Shown in pieces: positions 6,812 to 11,644 of a stretch of DNA of 13,361 bases (positions are counted from its first letter, which is position 1; each line of letters opens with the position of its first letter). Position numbers and translations under genes: made by a program. The DNA is from Candidatus Iainarchaeum sp. (lineage in GTDB: Archaea > Iainarchaeota > Iainarchaeia > Iainarchaeales > JAAZKV01). The notes under the pieces were generated by a model, which did not search any database, was not told where the DNA came from, and saw nothing but the letters and a program-made list of their open reading frames with translations. Location of the stretch: the NCBI GenBank assembly GCA_028691435.1, contig JAQUZG010000016.1, positions 1,495-14,855 of the forward strand, in the 5' to 3' direction.

Positions 6812-7325
6812 GCTAAAAATTTATTTTTTTGGTGGGGCACAAGGGGTTGGTAAAACAACCCTATTAAAAAAAATTTCTGCCGAAAAAAAAATTCCTTTAA
6901 TTAATACAGGAAGTTATTTTTCTAATGATGAATCAATTGAAATTTCAAAACAAAGATTTGTTAAAGATATTTTGTCATATTCTGAAAAAATTATTATTGA
7001 TGGACATTATGTTGGATTTAAATATTTGAATAATTCAATTGAATTTGAAAAAGGCTTATCCGATGACGAATTAAATATTTTAATAAATAATTCTGCTATA
7101 ATATTAATTTTAATTGATTTGAATTCATTTGAATTAACCAAAAGAAGAAAATTTGATTCAAAAAATAGACAAAAAGATATTGTAAATGTTTCAAAAGAAT
7201 TACATTTATCTAGAACATATTTTTATAAATATTGTAATTTTACTAATCAATTTGGAAAAGTAATTTATAATTATCAATTTAATGCTGCATTTTTAGAAAT
7301 AAATGATTTGATTAATAAAAATTAA
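6792..7325 (+). CDS. P-loop kinase, AdkA/AAA_18-like
   Basis: This 177-aa protein is read from the ATG at 6792. A TTG at 6771 would add seven residues, but it lies further inside the mazG-like gene and starts before the strand that opens the fold. A GGGG at 6776-6779 may serve as ribosome-binding site. Seen: a complete Walker A GAQGVGKT (15-22) after KIYFFG, KIIIDGHY (66-73) with Asp70 in the Walker B position, ILILIDL (104-110), and a basic lid segment TKRRKFDSKNRQKD (116-129) that could clamp ATP. This is the layout of small nucleotide or metabolite kinases. The acceptor is unknown. It is the last gene of the operon, and its end lies 23 bp from the convergent cupin gene. It looks like a paralogue of the protein encoded at 5951-6517, but with a working P-loop. 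Confidence 0.8.
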   Translation: MENIQNKLKIYFFGGAQGVGKTTLLKKISAEKKIPLINTGSYFSNDESIEISKQRFVKDILSYSEKIIIDGHYVGFKYLNNSIEFEKGLSDDELNILINNSAIILILIDLNSFELTKRRKFDSKNRQKDIVNVSKELHLSRTYFYKYCNFTNQFGKVIYNYQFNAAFLEINDLINKN

Positions 7326-7348
7326 TTTTTTAATCAACTCACTATTTT
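7326..7348. terminator. T/A-rich convergent gap, likely terminators for both operons
   Basis: This 23-bp gap separates two convergent transcripts. T-runs suitable for archaeal intrinsic termination occur at the ends (TTTTTT at 7325-7330 and 7345-7350 on the + strand). No hairpin is needed in Archaea. The support is composition only. Confidence 0.35.
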
Positions 7349-7726
7349 TTATTCAATGACTGTTACTTCTCCATTATTAAATATTGGTGAACACCAAACT
7401 TGGAATTCTAATACATTGTCTGCTAAATTTTCTATTCCATGAACTTCATGATTTTGAAAGTTTATGTAAATTGGTTTTGTTGTATTAAATTCTTTTTCTT
7501 GATTTTCTAGTAATAGTTTGAAGTGGCCCCCGTTGTAGAAGCAGAATACTTCTTGTCCTTTGTTTCCTCTTTCATGCCAGTGTTTTTTTAGTTTTTCTTT
7601 TGGTTTTATTATTGCATGTATTACATCAAAATTTTCAAAAATCATTTTTTGATCAAATCCAACTAAGACATTTTCTTTTTCTAAAAAATTCCATTTTAAC
7701 TCATCATATTTTATTATTTTAACCAT
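7349..7726 (-). CDS. Cupin-domain protein
   Basis: This 125-aa single cupin domain has an intact metal site. Motif 1 is HWHERGNKGQEVFCFYNGG, giving His49, His51 and Glu59. Motif 2 is in PIYINFQNHEVHGIEN, giving His96. Strand order and length fit a small Cupin_2 protein; such proteins act as isomerases, epimerases, dioxygenases or ligand sensors. Start: an AAGGTGAT ribosome-binding site lies just before the ATG (7726) and overlaps the stop codon of the Lrp-type gene, so the two are translated as a coupled pair. The link to a regulator, and the position facing the GT9/radical SAM operon, suggest it acts on a metabolite of that pathway. The substrate cannot be read from the sequence. Confidence 0.85.
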   Translation of the reverse strand: MVKIIKYDELKWNFLEKENVLVGFDQKMIFENFDVIHAIIKPKEKLKKHWHERGNKGQEVFCFYNGGHFKLLLENQEKEFNTTKPIYINFQNHEVHGIENLADNVLEFQVWCSPIFNNGEVTVIE

Positions 7727-7729
7727 TTT

Positions 7730-7735
7730 ATCACC
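7730..7735 (-). promoter_or_regulatory. Ribosome-binding site of the cupin gene, overlapping the regulator's stop codon
   Basis: On the minus strand GGTGAT (within AAGGTGAT) precedes the cupin ATG by 3 nt, and its TGA is the stop codon of the upstream Lrp-type gene. This is a classic archaeal Shine-Dalgarno sequence, and it implies translational coupling of the two genes. Confidence 0.75.
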
Positions 7736-8708
7736 TTAATAGATCCTGTGGAAAAAAATCACATTTGTATTCTTTTGTTATTTCCATAATATCTAGTTTT
7801 TTTATTATTTTATTAAACTTTGTTCTTATTGAATTTAATTGTTCTTCTAAATTTTGTGATGACTTTGTATGTATTTCAAAACAAATATTATAATTTCCAA
7901 CGCCTCTCATTATATAGAATACTCCACTTAATGATTTTAATTCTTTCATTAATAATTTTTCATTTTCAGTTGTTAATATGATATTCATTAATATATAATA
8001 CCAATTAATATTTAAATTAGATAAATTCATTAATGTGGTAAATTTACTTATAACTCCATCTTGAATAATATTCTTTAATCTATATGCTATTGTATTTTTA
8101 TTTTGTTTTAATTTAATTGCTAACTCGGTAATTGAAATTCTTGCATTTTGTGATAATTCATTCATTATTTGTAAATCTATTTGATCTGGTTGTCTTTTCA
8201 TTGTATTTCCAATTGTTCCGTAAAATTTTTCATCAAAATTTATATTTTCAAATAATACTTTATATGGGAATATGAATGCATCAATTACGGTAAATGTTTC
8301 AAAATCAATTACATATTCGCCAATTAAATTGAATAGTTCACCCATATTTTGTCTAAATTCTTTTATATCTTGTGCTAATATACAAACAATTAAATTCCAT
8401 TTTCCTAAACCTTTTGATACCCAACATGTTGATTTTAATTTAATTATTTTTTCAAATAATTGGTTATTTCCAATTGATTCTTGATTTAGTTCAAAATAAA
8501 TATTGTAAAATTTCGAATTTAATTTTTCATTATCAAAAATAACTATAAATTTTTCTATTATTTTTTCTCGTTGCATTATTTCTATTCTTGATTTAATTCT
8601 TTGTTTTGAGAGATTACATTTTTTTCCAATATATGCATTTGATAATCTACAATTACTATTCAAAAAATAAAGTATTTTTTTATCAATTAAATTTGGTTTG
8701 TAAACCAT
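7731..8708 (-). CDS. Tandem Lrp/AsnC-type transcriptional regulator (two HTH plus two RAM-like domains)
   Basis: This 325-aa protein is about twice the normal ~150-aa Lrp length and reads as two units in tandem. Unit 1: HTH at 6-55 (LIDKKILYFLNSNCRLSNAYIG, then LSKQRIKSRIEIMQREKIIEKF) and an alpha/beta sensor domain at ~64-145. Unit 2: HTH at 174-223 (QIDLQIMNELSQNARISITELA, then KNTIAYRLKNIIQDGVISKF) and a RAM-like domain at ~235-315, with VFYIMRGVGNYNICFEIH as its central strands. RAM domains bind amino acids or other small effectors and mediate oligomerisation. The intact protein could act as a ready-made dimer. The ATG at 8708 follows an A/T-rich promoter region. It is co-transcribed with the cupin gene and divergent from a small winged-helix gene across 123 bp. 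Confidence 0.88.
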   Translation of the reverse strand: MVYKPNLIDKKILYFLNSNCRLSNAYIGKKCNLSKQRIKSRIEIMQREKIIEKFIVIFDNEKLNSKFYNIYFELNQESIGNNQLFEKIIKLKSTCWVSKGLGKWNLIVCILAQDIKEFRQNMGELFNLIGEYVIDFETFTVIDAFIFPYKVLFENINFDEKFYGTIGNTMKRQPDQIDLQIMNELSQNARISITELAIKLKQNKNTIAYRLKNIIQDGVISKFTTLMNLSNLNINWYYILMNIILTTENEKLLMKELKSLSGVFYIMRGVGNYNICFEIHTKSSQNLEEQLNSIRTKFNKIIKKLDIMEITKEYKCDFFPQDLLR

Positions 8709-8815
8709 ATTAATTTATTACTATAAAAATATTTTAAAATCTTTACTTTTCTTAAATATTAGTTTATTTTTTTATATTTTATATGGTTTTTTTAAAAATA
8801 GGGTTATTAATGATT

Positions 8816-8830
8816 ATAATCTAAGATTAT
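8816..8830. promoter_or_regulatory. 15-bp palindrome at the start of the winged-helix gene
   Basis: ATAATCT (8816-8822) and AGATTAT (8824-8830) form a perfect inverted repeat around one central base. It ends 1 nt before the ATG at 8832. With a TATA-like TTTAAAAATA at 8791-8800, transcription would start inside the palindrome. A protein bound here would block initiation, suggesting autoregulation by the winged-helix protein or control by the divergent Lrp-type protein. Confidence 0.45.
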
Positions 8831-8831
8831 T

Positions 8832-9155
8832 ATGTTAATTAAACTTAAAATAGGTTTATTTGAAACTAGTTGTACAAATAGTCTTGTTGTTGATATTGTG
8901 TCTAAATTTCCTGGTTTAACTTCTGTTCAAATTCATAATCTAATCAAAAAAACTGAATATAAACGAATTAGTTATCAAGGTATTTTTAAAACATTGTCAA
9001 ATTTAGTTGATATTCATGTTTTAGATAAAAAAAATAAGTTATATTATATTAACCAAATTTGGATTAGTCAATTGAAAAAATATGTTCGTAATGTAGAAAA
9101 AAACAAGAATTTTGGTAAAACTCTTGTTTTTGTTTTAAATGAGTCCAACCAATGA
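8832..9155 (+). CDS. Small winged-helix DNA-binding protein
   Basis: This 107-aa protein has the pattern of an ArsR/MarR-like winged helix. A helix covers SVQIHNLIKK (31-40), a probable recognition helix covers YQGIFKTLSNLVD (48-60), and a wing runs from VLDKKNKLYYIN (63-74). It is followed by a charged C-terminal helix (ISQLKKYVRNVEKNK) that could mediate dimerisation. No effector domain is present. It is divergent from the tandem Lrp-type gene, and its start codon directly follows a 15-bp palindrome. The stop is TGA. The exact family is not recognised. It may regulate itself and the Lrp-cupin pair, or the facing operon. Confidence 0.7.
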   Translation: MLIKLKIGLFETSCTNSLVVDIVSKFPGLTSVQIHNLIKKTEYKRISYQGIFKTLSNLVDIHVLDKKNKLYYINQIWISQLKKYVRNVEKNKNFGKTLVFVLNESNQ

Positions 9156-9170
9156 GTTTAATTATTTAAT

Positions 9171-9179
9171 TTCTAATTT
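9171..9179. repeat. 9-bp direct repeat flanking the left long repeat (first copy)
   Basis: TTCTAATTT occurs here and again at 9326-9334, on either side of the left 152-bp repeat and 155 bp apart. It could be a target-site duplication or a preferred insertion motif. TTCTA is also the last pentamer shared with the right repeat copy. Chance is not excluded in this A/T-rich DNA. Confidence 0.3.
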
Positions 9180-9330
9180 TTTTAAAAGTCAATAAACAAA
9201 TTTTTGATTAAGTTTTTAAATTAACTAAAAATTAAACTTTTTATGTTTCTTAAAGAAAGTTTTTTAAAAATGTTTGACTATTTATTAATTAATAACTACC
9301 CTATCATTGCTAACGCAATGATAGATTCTA
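9179..9330 (+). repeat. 152-bp direct repeat, left copy
   Basis: This segment is repeated in the same orientation at 10368-10519 without gaps. I count 8 mismatches in 152 positions, about 95% identity. It contains a TATA-like GTTTTTAAAT around 9212-9221, an ATG at 9243 and a perfect hairpin at its right end (9301-9324). Its last three bases are the stop codon (minus strand) of the Nudix gene, so the repeat edge coincides with the end of that gene. The two copies enclose the GNAT-Nudix pair. Confidence 0.9.
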
Positions 9331-9341
9331 ATTTAGTTTAA
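9243..9341 (+). CDS. 32-codon ORF in the left repeat; truncated relative of the NYN gene's 5' end
   Basis: The frame reads from ATG at 9243 to TAA at 9339-9341. It begins MFLKESFLKMFDYLL and is the counterpart of residues 14-42 of the frame that leads into the NYN protein in the right copy. The differences that fall in this stretch all change the residue (M/L, M/T, D/G), so no sign of purifying selection is seen. It runs over the last bases of the oppositely oriented Nudix gene and stops. Most likely it is a non-functional remnant or an incidental ORF. A real micropeptide cannot be excluded. Confidence 0.3.
   Translation: MFLKESFLKMFDYLLINNYPIIANAMIDSNLV
9301..9324. other. Perfect hairpin at the right end of the left repeat
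   Basis: CTATCATTGC (9301-9310) and GCAATGATAG (9315-9324) are perfectly complementary 10-bp arms around a TAAC loop. The stem lies 3 bp beyond the Nudix stop codon on the minus strand, where it could act as a 3' mRNA stabilising or processing hairpin. It could also be a structural end of the repeat element. The right copy has the same stem with one A-C mismatch. Confidence 0.6.
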
Positions 9342-9747
9342 TTTCATCCATCGCTTTTCTAAACGCAAGTTTTAAATTTTCATATGGTAATTTATCAAAA
9401 ACTTCTTTTTCTTTAAACCATTTGATTTTACTAATTCCTTCTTCTTTTTTGATTTGATTTGTTTCTAAATATCTAATCAAAAAAATTGTTTGCTCTTGTC
9501 CTAAAATAGATGTTTTTTCTTGAATTTCTTTAGGATAATCATATTTGTTCTTATAATTACATTTTCTAATGATTTTAAAATTTGTTAAATTTAATTCTTC
9601 CTTTAATTCTCTATTAACTGCGTCTTCTTCTGTTTCGTTTTCTTCTATTCCGCCCTGAACAAAACCAAAATCTTTGCCTTCTCTAATCATTAAAAATTCA
9701 TTTGACTCATTGAAAATAATGGCTAAAACACTTTTTCTATAATTCAT
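9328..9747 (-). CDS. Nudix hydrolase, RppH/Ap4A-hydrolase-like
   Basis: This 139-aa Nudix protein has a complete box: Gly32, Glu38, then Arg46-Glu47-Leu48 and Glu50-Glu51, in GGIEENETEEDAVNRELKEE. Only the late Gly of the consensus is replaced (Asn53). The GFVQGGI lead-in and the downstream GQEQTIFLIRY segment resemble RppH and diadenosine-tetraphosphate hydrolases, which remove pyrophosphate from RNA 5' ends or cleave ApnA. The start at 9747 is 5 nt after the GNAT stop codon, so the two genes form an operon. The stop codon lies inside the left 152-bp repeat and is followed at once by a hairpin. Which of the two substrates it uses cannot be decided here. Confidence 0.87.
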   Translation of the reverse strand: MNYRKSVLAIIFNESNEFLMIREGKDFGFVQGGIEENETEEDAVNRELKEELNLTNFKIIRKCNYKNKYDYPKEIQEKTSILGQEQTIFLIRYLETNQIKKEEGISKIKWFKEKEVFDKLPYENLKLAFRKAMDEIKLN

Positions 9748-9752
9748 AAAAT

Positions 9753-10295
9753 TTATTTGTACTCTTTTCTTAAAAGTCCATTCATAACTACATCTTTAAC
9801 TTTCATGTCTGCTTTACAAATTGCTTCTTCTCTAAGGTAGCCTTCTTTTTTGAAACCAAATTTTTCAAGTAATTTTCTTGATGGTTTATTTTCAGGATAA
9901 TATCCTGCAGAAACTTTTCTTAATTTTAATTTTTTAAATGCAAATTCTAATACTTTTTCTAAAGCTTCACTTCCAATTCCTCTTTTTTGATAATTTTCAT
10001 TTAATGCATAGTTGAGTTCACCAATATTTTGATTTAAATCAACTTTTAGTCCAATTTGTCCAACTAATTTCTTTTCCTTTTTTAATTCAATTCCAAATGT
10101 ATAATATTCTCTAATTTTTTCTTTTGAAGATTTTATTGCTTTTTTTATGTGAAATTTTGCGTGTTCTTTAGTAAAAGGGTGTCTATATTTAAGCATCCAT
10201 TTAGTGATTTTTATGTTTGAAAATATTTCAAGCACATCTAAGCAATCTTTTGAATTTAATTCTCTTAAAATCAAATTTTTAGTTTTAATTTCCAT
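9753..10295 (-). CDS. GNAT-family N-acetyltransferase, RimJ/RimL-like
   Basis: This 180-aa acetyl-CoA-dependent acetyltransferase is of the Acetyltransf_3 (RimJ/RimL/SpeG-like) type. Seen: the opening TKNLILREL (5-13) typical of this subgroup, a beta-strand GELNYALNENYQKRGIGSEAL (92-112) with the acetyl-CoA pyrophosphate-binding Q/RxxGxG/A loop as QKRGIG (103-108), and YPENKPSRKLLEKFGFKKEGYLREEA (133-158), the standard C-terminal motif. The substrate may be a protein N-terminus, a ribosomal protein or a small amine. It is the first gene of a two-gene operon with the Nudix gene, and the pair lies entirely between the 152-bp direct repeats. Confidence 0.9.
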   Translation of the reverse strand: MEIKTKNLILRELNSKDCLDVLEIFSNIKITKWMLKYRHPFTKEHAKFHIKKAIKSSKEKIREYYTFGIELKKEKKLVGQIGLKVDLNQNIGELNYALNENYQKRGIGSEALEKVLEFAFKKLKLRKVSAGYYPENKPSRKLLEKFGFKKEGYLREEAICKADMKVKDVVMNGLLRKEYK

Positions 10296-10400
10296 ACTCT
10301 ATTCTAAGTATATTCTAATATTTAATAATTGGTTTTAGTCTTGTTTTCTATTCCTTATTGGTTATTATTTTTAAAAGTCAATAAACGAAATTTTGATTAG

Positions 10401-10410
10401 ATTTTTAAAT
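10401..10410 (+). promoter_or_regulatory. TATA-like box within the repeat, upstream of the NYN gene
   Basis: ATTTTTAAAT is centred about 26 nt before the ATG at 10432, matching the leaderless geometry seen at other genes here. The repeat therefore appears to carry a promoter and a start codon. The left copy has GTTTTTAAAT at the same place. Confidence 0.4.
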
Positions 10411-10431
10411 CAACTAAAAATTAAACTTTTT

Positions 10432-11028
10432 ATGTTTCTTAAAGAAAGTTTTTTAAAACTGTTTGACTATTTATTAATTAATAACTACCCTATCATTGCT
10501 AACGCAACGATAGGTTCTATTTATAGAGTTTCTATTTTTATTGATGGTAGTAATTTGTATCATAGTTTAGTCAATAATTTTCAAACTGCCAAAATTGATT
10601 TAGAAAAATTTTCTATTTTTTTATCTATGGGGTTGGATTTGATAAATGTCTATTATTACACCAGCCCAATATCAAATTTAGAAAACAAAGAAGGGTATAT
10701 TTCTCAACAAAAATTTTTATCTAAAATTCAAAAAATTCCAAAATTAATTTTATTTCTTTGGCGATTAGAAAAACATAATGGTGTGAAAATTGAAAAAGGG
10801 GTTGATGTTAAGTTAGTCACAGATTTGATTTTGGGAGCAGTTGAAAATAAGTTTGATATTGCAATAATTGTTTCAAATGATTCAGATTTTGTTCCAGCAA
10901 TTAAAGAAGTTCAAAAACTAAATAAAAAAGTTTGGAATGTAAATTTTCCAAAAAGAAAATCTTATCACTTAAATCAAATTTGTAATAAAACAATAAATGT
11001 TAATAGTATTTTAAAATTTCAAAATTAA
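10432..11028 (+). CDS. NYN/LabA-like PIN-fold putative RNase
   Basis: The NYN domain (PIN-like nuclease fold) starts at RVSIFIDGSNLYHSL. Conserved acidic residues, numbered from the possible TTG start at 10393, are Asp51 (FIDGSN), Asp138 and Asp144 (EKGVDVKLVTDL) and Asp163/Asp165 (VSNDSDF), matching the NYN metal site. A C-terminal KKVWNVNF segment completes the alpha/beta fold. Such proteins are predicted metal-dependent RNases. I prefer the ATG at 10432 because a TATA-like box lies 26 nt upstream; TTG 10393 would add 13 residues. In either case about 29 codons before the domain come from the 152-bp repeat, and no start codon lies close to the domain itself. This suggests the repeat supplied the present promoter and N-terminus. 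Confidence 0.85.
   Translation: MFLKESFLKLFDYLLINNYPIIANATIGSIYRVSIFIDGSNLYHSLVNNFQTAKIDLEKFSIFLSMGLDLINVYYYTSPISNLENKEGYISQQKFLSKIQKIPKLILFLWRLEKHNGVKIEKGVDVKLVTDLILGAVENKFDIAIIVSNDSDFVPAIKEVQKLNKKVWNVNFPKRKSYHLNQICNKTINVNSILKFQN
10490..10513. other. Hairpin in the right repeat copy (one mismatch)
   Basis: CTATCATTGC (10490-10499) and GCAACGATAG (10504-10513) pair except for one A-C mismatch, with the same TAAC loop as the left copy. Here the stem lies inside the early coding region of the NYN gene, where folding could affect its translation. Confidence 0.5.
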
Positions 11029-11101
11029 TTTATTTTTAACTAATATTTTTTATCAACTTTGTTAATCAATGAATTTTTAGTTAAATTTAATTCTATTTTT
11101 T

Positions 11102-11548
11102 TTAATTTATTTTTCCAGAAATCATCACAAAATCAGTTGAACATTCTAATCCTAATTTTTTCCACCATTTTAATTGATGTCCATTTTTAAAAGTAAATAA
11201 TTCAACTTCGTTAACATGATATTCTTTTTTTGCTTTATTAAATATTATTTTTACAATTTCTGTTCCAATTCCATTTTTTTGAAAATTTTCATGGACAAAT
11301 ACTTCTCCATCAAAAATTCTATTTCCATCAAATAATGGTTTTATCCCAAAAACTCCTGCTCCTACAATTTCATTATTTATTAAAGCAACATAAAACAAAT
11401 CTTTTTGTTTTTTGTACCAATAATTCATAAATTCTTCTGAATTTTTTATTGGCCAATTTTCATTTAATTTTAAATAAACTTTTGAATAAATTTTAGCAAC
11501 TTTCTTTAATTCATTTTTTTTAATTAATCTAATTTTCATAATAATCAT
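11102..11548 (-). CDS. GNAT-family N-acetyltransferase
   Basis: This 148-aa single GNAT domain has the opening MKIRLIKKNELKKVAKIYSKVY, strands FYVALINNEIVGAGVFGI (52-69) and GEVFVHENFQKNGIGTEIVKI (81-101), and the acetyl-CoA loop QKNGIG (90-95). A last strand and helix follow (EVELFTF, WWKKLGLE). An aminoglycoside- or PhnO-type small-molecule acetyltransferase fold is likely; the substrate is unknown. The sequence begins M-I-I-M; the second ATG (11539, minus strand) lies about 27 nt from a T/A-rich TATA-like stretch around 11560-11570 and starts right at the fold, so it is a good alternative start. It is convergent with the NYN gene across 73 bp of T/A-rich DNA and divergent from the ABC-F gene. 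Confidence 0.87.
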   Translation of the reverse strand: MIIMKIRLIKKNELKKVAKIYSKVYLKLNENWPIKNSEEFMNYWYKKQKDLFYVALINNEIVGAGVFGIKPLFDGNRIFDGEVFVHENFQKNGIGTEIVKIIFNKAKKEYHVNEVELFTFKNGHQLKWWKKLGLECSTDFVMISGKIN

Positions 11549-11610
11549 ATATTTTTTTTAAATAAATATCTTATGGTTATAATTTTAAAGTAATTTTTTA
11601 TCTCTTCAAT

Positions 11611-11622
11611 ACCCTTTAAGAA
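11611..11622 (+). promoter_or_regulatory. TATA-like box for the ABC-F gene
   Basis: CTTTAAGAATTT lies about 29 nt before the ATG at 11645. A second T/A-rich stretch near 11630 is too close to the start to serve as the TATA box. No Shine-Dalgarno sequence is seen. The support is positional only. Confidence 0.3.
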
Positions 11623-11644
11623 TTTATTCAATTTATAATTTTGT

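Larger units (their letters stand above)
10368..10519 (+). repeat. 152-bp direct repeat, right copy
   Basis: This is the second copy of the segment at 9179-9330, with a constant offset of 1189 bp and no gaps. The left part is non-coding and carries a TATA-like box. The right part is read as the first ~29 codons of the NYN-domain gene. Recombination between the copies would remove a 1189-bp circle with the GNAT and Nudix genes and leave the NYN gene intact. Confidence 0.9.

Noticed and set aside
8272..8484. Plus-strand 70-aa frame inside the Lrp-type gene
   Set aside because: It is antisense to a coding region with clear HTH and RAM-like patterns, with no start signal.
3915..9155. Toxin-antitoxin or anti-phage defence reading of the operon because of the MazG-like and wHTH genes
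   Set aside because: The MazG-like protein is a nucleotide pyrophosphatase, not a toxin partner. The other members (GT9, radical SAM, kinase) point to metabolism. No nuclease, protease or membrane effector is present in the operon.
9201..9280. Short internal inverted repeats in the long repeat (for example TTTCTT-A-AAGAAA)
   Set aside because: These are 6-bp A/T-rich arms that could occur by chance. Only the terminal 10-bp hairpin is convincing.
11036..11084. TTAACTAA / TTAGTTAA inverted repeat between the NYN and GNAT genes
   Set aside because: The 8-bp arms are pure A/T apart from one base and are 33 bp apart. This is expected by chance in such DNA, and the T-tracts alone explain termination.
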